14,190 nt of DNA from CAZKCK01 sp964552325 (GTDB lineage: Bacteria; Bacteroidota; Bacteroidia; Bacteroidales; TTA-H9). The stretch is from contig CAZKHA010000088.1 in NCBI GenBank assembly GCA_964552325.1, positions 1-14,190 on the forward strand. The letters run 5' to 3'. The notes under the pieces are model-generated. The model saw only the letters and a list, made by a program, of their open reading frames with translations, was not told the origin of the DNA and ran no database searches. Every line of letters begins with the position of its first letter. Positions within the stretch are counted from its first letter, which is position 1. Positions 1 through 6,551 of the stretch are shown piece after piece. The position numbers and the translations under genes are program-made.

Positions 1-131
1 GAACCTCGAATTGACTTTGACAATGCAGAAAGCTCAGGAAACCCATTGCGATATAGCCACAAGAGGATTTCGTCGTTTCCGGTGATGGTCTCACCAAAAG
101 CCACAACTATTTTAGCCTCATACTTAAGCAT
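1..131 (-). CDS. Hypothetical protein, N-terminal fragment (cut by window edge)
   Basis: An open frame runs from an ATG whose A is base 131 to the left edge, giving 43 complete codons that begin MLKYEAKIVVAFGETITG and then read WLYRNGFPEL. The A of this ATG is the last base of the TAA stop of the upstream radical SAM gene (TAATG), so the two are very likely co-transcribed and translationally coupled. The fragment has no signal peptide and no recognisable catalytic motif. The spacing of acidic and aromatic residues (GNDEILLWLYRNG) looks like a small helical protein. I do not recognise the family; the rest lies outside the window. Confidence 0.55.
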   Translation of the reverse strand, partial: MLKYEAKIVVAFGETITGNDEILLWLYRNGFPELSALSKSIRG

Positions 132-907
132 TAGAACACTTCTGTTTTAATTCCAAGCCCTTCCACTTGTTTTGCAATAAGTTGAAGGGTTTTTTTGTTT
201 ATTACTTCTATACCTTGGGCTGGGGTTTCGCGTGCAATTGGGTAAATCATAAGTAATTCAGGTTTAATCAATGCCAAATGCTCCAACCAAGGGGTAATTT
301 CAGATTCGGTTGTGTTATCAATAACAACTCCATCAACCATTCCTTTTAAAAATAGGGTTTGTATCGTAAGCTTGCCATCAAACCGTCTAAGGTTTTCAAC
401 TATAGTATCTAGGCTCAAGTGTTTAGGTCCTTTATTTATCAAGCGGTAGGTTTGGTTGGTGCCGGCATCAAGTTTCATCACACGGTTATCAGCCAGTTGT
501 AAGGCATTATAAACTTCTGGTTTGTGGCATGTTGTGGAATTAGACAGTACCGTAATTTTCGCGGTTGGGGCTATTTGATCGCGGCATTGGATGGTATCTT
601 CAATTATTTGTTTAAAATCAGGATGTAAGGTAGGTTCTCCATTGCCAGCAAAGGTAATGTTATCGGGTACTTGCCCTTGTGTTTTCATCTGAAGTAAAAC
701 TTCGGCAAGCTTTGTTGCGAGTTGTTGCCGCGTAGGAAAGCCCGAAGTATCGTCATATCCACAAAGCGACCAGCCACATTCACAATAAATGCAATTAAAC
801 GAACAAACTTTTTTGTTTGCAGGCAAGAGGTTAATGCCCAAAGAAGTACCAAAACGTCTGCTTTTTACGGGACCAAAAATAATCTTATCGAATAGAAAAG
901 TTGCCAT
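131..907 (-). CDS. Radical SAM protein (COG0731-like Fe-S oxidoreductase)
   Basis: A 258-residue radical SAM enzyme, expected to bind one [4Fe-4S] cluster and S-adenosylmethionine; the substrate is unknown. The start shows the COG0731 signature GPVKSRRFGTSLGINLLP (about residues 12-29), then the cluster motif C-x3-C-x2-C at residues 35, 39 and 42 (CSFNCIYC). GNGEPT at residues 88-93 is the glycine-rich SAM-contacting strand typical of the superfamily. Two further cysteines (about 44 and 49, in CECGWSLCG) follow the cluster motif. The family includes TYW1-like proteins, but nothing here shows a wybutosine role. I chose the ATG at 907 over the in-frame ATG at 937 because a TAnnTTTG promoter element lies at 924-931, which would place transcription start downstream of 937, and because conserved sequence begins at MATFLF. 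The gene overlaps the next minus-strand gene by one base. Confidence 0.88.
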   Translation of the reverse strand: MATFLFDKIIFGPVKSRRFGTSLGINLLPANKKVCSFNCIYCECGWSLCGYDDTSGFPTRQQLATKLAEVLLQMKTQGQVPDNITFAGNGEPTLHPDFKQIIEDTIQCRDQIAPTAKITVLSNSTTCHKPEVYNALQLADNRVMKLDAGTNQTYRLINKGPKHLSLDTIVENLRRFDGKLTIQTLFLKGMVDGVVIDNTTESEITPWLEHLALIKPELLMIYPIARETPAQGIEVINKKTLQLIAKQVEGLGIKTEVF

Positions 908-923
908 GCGCCGTATGTTTCTG

Positions 924-931
924 CAAAAGTA
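924..931 (-). promoter_or_regulatory. Candidate Bacteroidota -7 element for the radical SAM gene
   Basis: On the minus strand these bases read TACTTTTG, a perfect match to the Bacteroidota -7 consensus TAnnTTTG. Transcription would begin near 917, leaving a leader of only about 10 bases before the ATG at 907. I see no good -33 TTG/TTTG at the expected distance, so the call rests on the -7 match and its position. Confidence 0.38.
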
Positions 932-1085
932 GGACATTTAACGTACACCTTGTGCACTCAACACTTAGCCCAGCAGCAATACCCCTACATTAGTAAATTA
1001 GTTATAGAAAAAATGCGAATACTCTAAACATCTTATGAGCAACTATTTATGCTAATTTTAGTTAATCATGTTTGTGTTTTTTTCG

Positions 1086-1093
1086 TAAATTTG
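1086..1093 (+). promoter_or_regulatory. Candidate -7 element, distal, upstream of polyprenyl synthase
   Basis: TAAATTTG matches the Bacteroidota -7 consensus TAnnTTTG perfectly. Start of transcription would be close to 1099-1101, exactly where a 6-bp inverted repeat begins (1101-1120), giving a leader of about 54 bases. No convincing -33 element sits 19-21 bases upstream; a TTTG at 1071-1074 is too near (11-base spacer). Confidence 0.35.
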
Positions 1094-1100
1094 CATGTGG

Positions 1101-1120
1101 CCAACGGCCCTAATCGTTGG
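1101..1120 (+). other. Short hairpin in the leader of the polyprenyl synthase gene
   Basis: CCAACG (1101-1106) and CGTTGG (1115-1120) are perfect reverse complements around an 8-base loop. The hairpin would sit at or near the 5' end of an mRNA starting from the element at 1086-1093, or just upstream of the proximal element at 1127-1134. It could be a 5' mRNA stabiliser, a protein-binding dyad, or chance. Confidence 0.4.
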
Positions 1121-1126
1121 GATTTA

Positions 1127-1134
1127 TAACTTTG
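1127..1134 (+). promoter_or_regulatory. Candidate -7 element, proximal, upstream of polyprenyl synthase
   Basis: TAACTTTG is a second perfect TAnnTTTG match. It would start transcription near 1140, giving a leader of about 14 bases to the ATG at 1154, similar to the short leaders inferred for other genes here. It would also exclude the alternative TTG start at 1139. No clear -33 element is seen. Confidence 0.33.
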
Positions 1135-1153
1135 ACGTTTGATACTATTACGA

Positions 1154-2131
1154 ATGAAGTATTCTCTTGATGAAATAAAAGCACCTGTAGAGGCTCATAT
1201 TGAGGAGTTTGAAAAAACTTTTCGGGGAGCTGTAAAAAGCCGAGTCGCTTTACTTGATATTATTATGCGTTATATAATAAAGCGCAAGGGGAAGCAAATC
1301 AGGCCAATGCTTGTTTTTTTATCAGCCGCTGCATGTGGAGGGGTACAAGATGCCTCATATCGAGCTGCTTCGCTAATTGAACTCCTTCATACGGCAACTT
1401 TGGTGCACGATGATGTGGTTGATGATTCGAATGAACGACGTGGCTTTTTTTCGATAAACGCACTTTGGAAAAACAAGGTTGCAGTACTTGTGGGAGATTA
1501 TTTGCTGTCGAAAGGTTTGTTATTAGCACTTGAACATAATGATTACGGCCTGCTAAAAATTGTATCGGAAGCCACCCGCGAGATGAGTGAAGGCGAATTG
1601 TTGCAGATAGAAAAAGCCAGAAGACTTGATATTAAAGAAGATGTGTATTTTGAAATCATCCGCAAAAAAACGGCTTCCCTAATCGCTTCCTGTTGCGCTG
1701 CTGGGGCAGCCTCGTCGGGTGCCGATGAAGATACAGTGAATTACCTCAAGCTATTTGGCGAAAAAGTTGGAATAGCTTTTCAAATTAAAGATGATCTATT
1801 TGATTATCAAAAGACTACCATCACAGGGAAGCCTTCTGGTATTGACATCAAAGAGCAAAAAATGACCCTGCCACTGATTTATTTACTGAACAACAGCAGC
1901 ACTTCCGAAAAAAACAAGATTATTAACACGGTTAAACGGTATCATGATGATACAAAGCGCGTGAACGCCCTTATTAAGCAAGTGAACGAAAGCGGTGGCA
2001 TTGAATACGCCAAACAAAAAATGCTGCAGTATCGCAGCGAAGCCATCAAAATGTTGGATAAGCTACCCGATAGTCCTTCAAAAACTAGTTTGGCCCAGTT
2101 GGTTGTATATACCACCGAACGCAATAAATAG
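1154..2131 (+). CDS. trans-Polyprenyl diphosphate synthase (medium/long chain)
   Basis: A 325-residue isoprenoid chain-elongating enzyme that adds isopentenyl diphosphate units to an allylic primer. Both Asp-rich Mg2+/diphosphate sites are intact: DDVVD at residues 86-90 and DDLFD at 213-217. The GKQIRP block (46-51) and VGDYLLS (113-119) are also family hallmarks. The residues four and five places before the first Asp motif are small (Ala81, Thr82), as in octaprenyl-type synthases, so I infer a long product such as a menaquinone side chain rather than farnesyl diphosphate. The first Asp motif context (ATLVHDDVVDDSNERRG) closely resembles IspB. The frame opens at a TTG at 1139, but the ATG at 1154 begins the conserved N-terminus. 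The MORN-repeat gene follows after 31 bp on the same strand and is probably co-transcribed. Chain length is inferred. Confidence 0.93.
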   Translation: MKYSLDEIKAPVEAHIEEFEKTFRGAVKSRVALLDIIMRYIIKRKGKQIRPMLVFLSAAACGGVQDASYRAASLIELLHTATLVHDDVVDDSNERRGFFSINALWKNKVAVLVGDYLLSKGLLLALEHNDYGLLKIVSEATREMSEGELLQIEKARRLDIKEDVYFEIIRKKTASLIASCCAAGAASSGADEDTVNYLKLFGEKVGIAFQIKDDLFDYQKTTITGKPSGIDIKEQKMTLPLIYLLNNSSTSEKNKIINTVKRYHDDTKRVNALIKQVNESGGIEYAKQKMLQYRSEAIKMLDKLPDSPSKTSLAQLVVYTTERNK

Positions 2132-2162
2132 CTTGCAAAACTCTTTTAACAATCGTATGCGT

Positions 2163-3494
2163 ATGAAAAAAATTTGTCCACGAGTCTTCCTCTTTCTGTT
2201 TCTGCTAATAATTTGCTTGCCTACTTGGTCGCAAAACAAAGCGGATACAACGTGGTATAACCAATCAAAAGGCTTGGTAAAATCTATCGGCAAAACCCAA
2301 GATTCAATTAAGGTAGGGCTGTGGAAGACCTTTTTTAACGAAGGAACCCTGGAGTCGGAAGGCAATTACACCAATGGTGCTAAAAGTGGCCAATGGAAAT
2401 ATTGGTATTCTGATGGAACCCTGATGCTGGATGAACAGCTAGAAAACGGCTCTTGCATTGTTTATGATGAGCTTGGGGCAAAAAAAACCACATGGACTGT
2501 TGTAAAAGGTAAAAAAGAAGGGTTCTTAAAAGAATACTATCCAAACAGTTCCCTAAAACAAGAGATTCCTTACGTAAATGGACATAAGATTGGATTGACC
2601 AAGTCGTGGCATCCCGATGGCAAACTTTCATTTACAGGTGAATATAAAAATGATAGTTTAAATTGCCATGGCAAATGGTGGCATGCTGACGGCAGCCTTG
2701 AGATGGAGGGTGAGCTAAAAAACGACCTTCAAGAAGGTGCATGGATTTTTTACCATGTCAATGGCAAGAAAGGTAGCGAAGGTGGTTTTAGTAAAGGTAG
2801 CCAATCAGGAACATGGCAATACTACTACGAAACAGGTGAACTGTGGAAAAAAGGAAATTTTGAAAGAGGGAAACGCCAAGGGCATTGGGTTGTTTATTAT
2901 GAAAATGGCAGCAAGCATCACGAAGGGCCTTTTAGCGAAGATGTTGAAGATGGATTTTGGATAACTTATTACGAAGATGGGTCAATAAATTACCAAGGCA
3001 ACTTTGCCAAGGGAAAGATGGATGGCAAATGGGAAGGCTGGTATGAAAACCGTCAAAAGAAATACGAACATAGCTATAAGGCTGGTATTGAGCATGGACT
3101 CTGGAATTACTGGTATCCCAATGGCAAAAAAAATTATGAAGGCTACTATAACCAGGGAACAAAGAATGGATTGTGGTCAGAATACTATAAAACAGGTCAA
3201 TTGATGATGAAGGGTGGTTATACCAACGGCAAAAAAAATGGGAACTGGATGTTTTATGAGCCAACGGGAGTACTTTCGCGTGAACAGGGCTTTAAAGATG
3301 ATCAACCTGAAGGACGCTTTGTTTCGTATCATCCCAACAATATAAAAGCCAACGAAGGGCTGTATGCGAATGGTAAGCAAAATGGCATCTGGACCTTTTA
3401 TGATCAAAAAGGCAAAATCTTGTACTCAATCGTTTACAAGAATGGAAGCAAGGTTCAAACCCTACGCGATGAACGTACGAAAGACAAAAAGTAA
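2163..3494 (+). CDS. Exported MORN_2 / YwqK-like repeat protein
   Basis: A 443-residue protein with a signal peptide (residues 1 to about 23: MKK, then the hydrophobic stretch FLFLFLLIICLP, then TWSQ), followed almost wholly by about 16 tandem units of 23-24 residues. The unit consensus is G-x-W-x-x-Y-Y-x-x-G, then a hydrophobic/acidic stretch ending near G-x-Y-x-x-G. This matches MORN_2 repeats (COG2849), which databases often label 'YwqK family antitoxin'; no toxin partner is present, so that label should not be taken as a function. It is likely a periplasmic or cell-surface beta-rich scaffold; the ligand is unknown. The ATG at 2157 (MRMKK) is equally possible; earlier in-frame starts lie inside the synthase gene. 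The LIIC sequence lacks the small residue before Cys that a lipobox needs. The gene ends 6 bp from the convergent response regulator. Confidence 0.85.
   Translation: MKKICPRVFLFLFLLIICLPTWSQNKADTTWYNQSKGLVKSIGKTQDSIKVGLWKTFFNEGTLESEGNYTNGAKSGQWKYWYSDGTLMLDEQLENGSCIVYDELGAKKTTWTVVKGKKEGFLKEYYPNSSLKQEIPYVNGHKIGLTKSWHPDGKLSFTGEYKNDSLNCHGKWWHADGSLEMEGELKNDLQEGAWIFYHVNGKKGSEGGFSKGSQSGTWQYYYETGELWKKGNFERGKRQGHWVVYYENGSKHHEGPFSEDVEDGFWITYYEDGSINYQGNFAKGKMDGKWEGWYENRQKKYEHSYKAGIEHGLWNYWYPNGKKNYEGYYNQGTKNGLWSEYYKTGQLMMKGGYTNGKKNGNWMFYEPTGVLSREQGFKDDQPEGRFVSYHPNNIKANEGLYANGKQNGIWTFYDQKGKILYSIVYKNGSKVQTLRDERTKDKK
2316..3452 (+). repeat. About 16 tandem protein-level MORN_2-like repeats
   Basis: Units start with G-x-W or a variant and recur every 23-24 codons (about 69-72 bp). 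Examples of unit starts are GLWKTFF, GQWKYWY, GTWQYYY, GHWVVYY, GFWITYY, GLWNYWY, GIWTFYD. Unit 3 (starting IVYDELG) is the most degenerate and has lost the G-x-W start. The DNA of the units has diverged, so this is an old protein repeat and not a recently amplified DNA tandem array. Confidence 0.85.
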
Positions 3495-3500
3495 CGGAAA

Positions 3501-4187
3501 TTAAACAGAGTCAATGTATTTATAACCTACGCCTTTTATAGTAACTATTTCAATATCACCAAGTTTTTCGCGTATTTTTCGAATATGTACATCAATAGTC
3601 CTAGCGCCTACTATTACATTATTGCCCCAAACCAATTTGAATATCTCATTGCGCGTAAACACTTTGCCGGGTTTTGAAATCAATAAGCTAAGCAACTCAA
3701 ACTCTTTCCTGGGCAGAAATACATCCACGCCATCTTTTACAACCATAAAACGCGATTTATCGACTTGAAACCGGCTTGTTATGGCAGGTACGGAAGGCTC
3801 TGAGCTATTCTTACGGCGCAAAAGTGCTTTTATGCGAGGTATTAAAACCCCAGGCTTCACGGGTTTTGAAATATAATCATCGGCACCAGCTGTAAAGCCA
3901 GCTATCTCGTTAATATCTGCGTTATTTGATGTAAGGAAAACCACTATGGAGTTGGCAAGTTTTGGCTGCTTTTTAATTTCGGCACATGCTACAAGTCCAT
4001 CAACGCCAGGCATATTCACATCAAGTATTATTAGGTGTGGCAAAACTTTTAATGCGCACGAGAGGGCTTCCTGTCCATCGCAACACATTGTAACATTGTA
4101 ACCCTCTGATGCTAAAGTAAGGTTGAGAACTTCTCGAACATTGGGGTCGTCATCGGCAATAAGTATGTTTATGAGGTCATTTTGCAT
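3501..4187 (-). CDS. OmpR/PhoB-family response regulator (orphan)
   Basis: A 228-residue two-component response regulator. The receiver domain (about residues 6-120) has the acidic pocket at Asp12-Asp13, the phosphoacceptor Asp56 in LIILDVNMPG, the switch Thr86 and the conserved Lys108 in DDYISKPVKP. The C-terminal winged helix (about 135-226) shows the PhoB-type order: FELLSLLISKPGKVFTRNEI, a W-G-N loop, the recognition helix RTIDVHIRKIREKLG, and the wing VTIKGVGYKYI. All key residues are present, so it should be phosphorylated and bind DNA. No histidine kinase is adjacent, so its partner is elsewhere. A good promoter lies upstream (4211-4240), giving a leader of about 18 bases. It is divergent from the gene at 4391 and might regulate it or itself through the shared intergenic region (inference). 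Confidence 0.93.
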   Translation of the reverse strand: MQNDLINILIADDDPNVREVLNLTLASEGYNVTMCCDGQEALSCALKVLPHLIILDVNMPGVDGLVACAEIKKQPKLANSIVVFLTSNNADINEIAGFTAGADDYISKPVKPGVLIPRIKALLRRKNSSEPSVPAITSRFQVDKSRFMVVKDGVDVFLPRKEFELLSLLISKPGKVFTRNEIFKLVWGNNVIVGARTIDVHIRKIREKLGDIEIVTIKGVGYKYIDSV

Positions 4188-4210
4188 GAGAATAGCCTAT
4201 ATCAGGTGAA

Positions 4211-4240
4211 CAAAGATAACGAGTTTTGAAAAATATCCAA
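4211..4240 (-). promoter_or_regulatory. Bacteroidota-type promoter of the response regulator gene
   Basis: On the minus strand there is a -33 TTG (4240-4238), a 19-base spacer, and a perfect -7 TATCTTTG (4218-4211; consensus TAnnTTTG). Both elements and the spacing fit the primary sigma factor promoter known from Bacteroides and Flavobacterium. Transcription would start near 4205, about 18 bases before the ATG at 4187. Confidence 0.6.
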
Positions 4241-4255
4241 CTAATAAGCAACTTT

Positions 4256-4286
4256 TTTGCCATGTCAAAGTTTTAACTTAAGTTTG
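4256..4286 (+). promoter_or_regulatory. Bacteroidota-type promoter of the 198-residue hypothetical gene
   Basis: A -33 TTTG (4256-4259), a 19-base spacer and a perfect -7 TAAGTTTG (4279-4286). Transcription would start near 4292, giving a leader of about 100 bases to the ATG at 4391. The -33 boxes of this promoter and the divergent one are 15 bases apart, so one bound regulator could affect both. The position also argues against a longer reading frame that opens at 4257. Confidence 0.6.
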
Positions 4287-4390
4287 AAGCCTGTTTATAT
4301 GGGTGCAAAAGGATTACCAAAGCTTAAAGCATATTTAAGTTTAGTACACCCAAGGCTTGAATCTGTTAAACTCAAAAAAACGCGTTTGCT

Positions 4391-4987
4391 ATGTCAGATT
4401 GGCTCGAAGAAGCTGAAAAAAGGGCTCGACACGATGGTTTGTCGCAAGGGCAAAGTGAAAGATTCCAGGTTATTGTGGATCGCATCCAAGAAAATTACGA
4501 AAAAAACCAAAAGGTTTATGATGATTTTGTGCGGTTCTTAATTGACTTGGTTAAAAGGGCCAATAGCCTTCCACAAGAACTAAAGCCAACTTTTAGTAAA
4601 ATTGATGCAATACCCAAACCAACCAAGCTTAACAATCAGCTGTATATTTTCTCGAGCAGTAGGCGTTCGAAACAACGAAAACCAGGTTTTTTTTCGTTCT
4701 TAAAACCCGTGCATATTAAAAACGTTCGGGTGTTTTATATCAGCGTTTCAAGGCAGCTCGATAAAATTGATCTGGAATTAAAGGAATCGAAACTTGAACG
4801 AAAGCGCAAACGTATCGATTCGAAAAATTCGTTGCCTCATAGCGATAAAGATCGAGTGGATATCGTTTTTCATTATCCGATGGACAAGCTAGATCATGAA
4901 TTTGCCAATAAAGCACTTGATTGGTTGGCTTATAAGAGCGATTTGGAGGAATTGCCGCTCGATTTTGAAAATGCTCAAGTGTATTAA
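4391..4987 (+). CDS. Hypothetical protein, basic and coiled-coil-rich
   Basis: A 198-residue protein of unknown family. Residues 1-58 are strongly helical and charged (MSDWLEEAEKRARHDG onward) and likely form a coiled coil. A middle basic region is rich in Arg/Lys (SSSRRSKQRK about 88-97; KLERKRKRID about 134-143) and could bind nucleic acid or an acidic partner. The C-terminus is acidic and helical (DHEFANKALDWLAYKSDLEE). There is no signal peptide or membrane segment, so it should be cytoplasmic. The start at 4391 is the first ATG after the inferred transcription start that opens a long frame, and no Shine-Dalgarno is seen. It is divergently paired with the response regulator at 3501-4187. 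I do not assign a function. Confidence 0.7.
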   Translation: MSDWLEEAEKRARHDGLSQGQSERFQVIVDRIQENYEKNQKVYDDFVRFLIDLVKRANSLPQELKPTFSKIDAIPKPTKLNNQLYIFSSSRRSKQRKPGFFSFLKPVHIKNVRVFYISVSRQLDKIDLELKESKLERKRKRIDSKNSLPHSDKDRVDIVFHYPMDKLDHEFANKALDWLAYKSDLEELPLDFENAQVY

Positions 4988-5317
4988 GCTGCTTTATACC
5001 GTTTAGGCATTAGAAACGGGCCTCGGTGGCCAAAACGACGATTGCTATTCTATTATACCATTCTTATTTATATTATTTTACCCTATTGTCCGGTAAAAAA
5101 ATCAAGATATTTTAAGATTCTGAACGTAGCTAAGAATCTCCATATTTTTAGCGGACATCAATCATTATTTTGTACATCATAAGGTATTAGATGCCCGATT
5201 TTTTTTTGGCCATAGAACTAAAGCGTACTCATTGTTCCTACTTCGTTAAATGTCAATTCGGATAGCAAACCTTTGAATTGGATTACGAGCTCAACAGCTA
5301 CTCTTATAAGCATTCGC
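4988..5317. other. Gene-free convergent intergenic region with an inverted-repeat element
   Basis: About 330 bases between two converging genes without a plausible reading frame. It holds a small GGCC-TCGGT-GGCC dyad shortly after the 4987 stop (no T-tract, so a weak terminator candidate), the 71-bp inverted-repeat element at 5087-5157, and a hairpin at 5304-5323 that overlaps the stop codon of the TolC-like gene. No RNA gene is recognised. Confidence 0.6.
5087..5157. mobile_element. 71-bp element with terminal inverted repeats (IS remnant or MITE-like)
   Basis: The left end TGTCCGGTAAAAA (5087-5099) and right end TTTTTAGCGGACA (5145-5157) are inverted repeats with 12 of 13 matches. Weaker similarity continues inward through an AGAT block on both sides. 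A second perfect 7-bp inverted repeat lies inside: AGATTCT (5115-5121) and AGAATCT (5133-5139) around an 11-base loop. This layout fits two IS ends brought together by internal deletion, or a tiny non-autonomous element. There is no room for a transposase and no clear target-site duplication. It could instead be a structured RNA or terminator-like hairpin. The mobile reading is inferred. Confidence 0.4.
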
Positions 5318-5323
5318 TTATAA
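5304..5323. other. Perfect 8-bp hairpin overlapping the TolC-like gene stop codon
   Basis: TTATAAGC (5304-5311) and GCTTATAA (5316-5323) are exact reverse complements around a 4-base loop. The TAA stop of the minus-strand gene (5320-5318) lies inside one arm. Neither strand has a T-run after it, so it is not a canonical terminator, but it sits at the operon end and may stabilise the mRNA 3' end. Confidence 0.4.
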
Positions 5324-6547
5324 AACAGGGGTAGCGTCGGTTAAGTAATTTCGAAGTGGCATCTCTATTATTGTATCGCCAAGAGCTAGTATTTTTATAT
5401 AGCATATTAGGAGTTCATGATAGTACTCCCATTGGCGAAGTTTTGCCTCAATTTCTGACTTTTTTAATTCTTCGGCTTCTATAACCGAAAGATGCCCTGA
5501 AAACTGAATGCTTTCTTTTAAACGTATATAATCTGATGATTGATACAGCTCATTAATTACGCGATAGTTGGAATAATACATTTCAAATTCTTCCATCAAC
5601 CTTAAGTACTCATCCTTTACGTTTAATGAATTAATTTTTGTCTCCGCCAGCAACTCACTTCTGTTGAGTGCTAGTTCTTTAAGAGCTACACGTGTGGTGC
5701 CTTTGTAAGGCAAGGTAAGCCCGAGAGATACCGTAAACTTGTTCTCGGCTATTAGGTCTTCCCTGACAGTATATCCAACTTGTACATAATCAATAAGTTT
5801 ACTATTCTCGGCCTTTTTGAGCCTTGTTTTAGCATTTAAAAAGTCGAGTTCTGCTGAAAGCTGTTTGTTTTCAATATTGTGCTCAGAAATAGCTCCTTGG
5901 GCAGCAAGATGGGCCTTCATTTGCTCAGGAGTTATTAAATCAGCGGTTTCAATTACGGTATTCGTATCAAGTTTTAAGCATTTATAACGAAAAGAGCGTT
6001 TTTGGCTGAGTGCACTGCAATTGCTTTGATAAACCAGGATTCTTTCCTTGTTTTTTAAATAATCTGCAATATCAACGGTGTTTCCACTAGCTAAAGCTTT
6101 ACGGTAAACGTTGTCAAGAAGTAAATAATGCTGCAATAATTCCTTTGAAATAGCACTATTTTTATCCACATTTATGGCATCAAGTAGTTGCATATAAGAT
6201 TCGGTAAGAAAATCCTTTTGCTCCTTTACTAACTTAAGGGTCTTGATGTTTACGAGCGCATTATAGCGTTTTATTTCGGCGTTGTTTTGTAGAAAACCAT
6301 TCAAGTTGGCCCTCACCCTAAACCGTTGACGCGTGGACATCATCCGATCCCAATCGGTTCTAAAATCAATACTTTCAACATAGGGCAATCTAAATTCATG
6401 ATCCTTTGCTGTATTTTGGAAGTTTTCTGCTATTCTCATTCGTTCGTCATCCTTCACTGAGTGCAAAATGGCATGTATGCTAGGTTGGGCACTAAGAGTA
6501 AAAGCCAAAACGATGGCAAAAAAAAGAATAAAAAAAATACTTTTCAT
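5318..6547 (-). CDS. TolC-like outer membrane efflux protein (divergent)
   Basis: A 409-residue exported protein with a clear signal peptide (residues 1-20, hydrophobic core FFILFFAIVLAF, probable cut after LSA). The mature part has the two-fold OEP/TolC layout: a beta-prone stretch (RFRVRANLNG, about 75-84) followed by long helices, then a second beta-prone stretch (VQVGYTVRED and FTVSLGLTLPYKG, about 255-283) followed by long helices. The -SLGLTLPYKG- piece is typical of the second TolC half. It should form a trimeric outer membrane channel with a periplasmic helical barrel. It is the last gene of a three-gene operon, its ATG only 4 bases after the adaptor gene stop. Sequence similarity to classic TolC is low, so family membership rests on architecture and context. 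Confidence 0.78.
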   Translation of the reverse strand: MKSIFFILFFAIVLAFTLSAQPSIHAILHSVKDDERMRIAENFQNTAKDHEFRLPYVESIDFRTDWDRMMSTRQRFRVRANLNGFLQNNAEIKRYNALVNIKTLKLVKEQKDFLTESYMQLLDAINVDKNSAISKELLQHYLLLDNVYRKALASGNTVDIADYLKNKERILVYQSNCSALSQKRSFRYKCLKLDTNTVIETADLITPEQMKAHLAAQGAISEHNIENKQLSAELDFLNAKTRLKKAENSKLIDYVQVGYTVREDLIAENKFTVSLGLTLPYKGTTRVALKELALNRSELLAETKINSLNVKDEYLRLMEEFEMYYSNYRVINELYQSSDYIRLKESIQFSGHLSVIEAEELKKSEIEAKLRQWEYYHELLICYIKILALGDTIIEMPLRNYLTDATPVL

Positions 6548-6551
6548 GCTT

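Noticed and set aside
1995..2162. N-terminal extension of the MORN-repeat protein
   Set aside because: The extra 56 codons lie mostly inside the polyprenyl synthase gene, and a proper signal peptide begins at 2157/2163.
2163..2235. Lipoprotein signal (LIIC) in the MORN-repeat protein
   Set aside because: The residue before Cys is Ile, not Gly/Ala/Ser, so the lipobox is poor; an ordinary signal peptide is more likely.
4257..4541. Plus-strand frame of 94 codons overlapping the 198-residue gene
   Set aside because: It begins inside the -33 element of the inferred promoter and overlaps a better gene in another frame.
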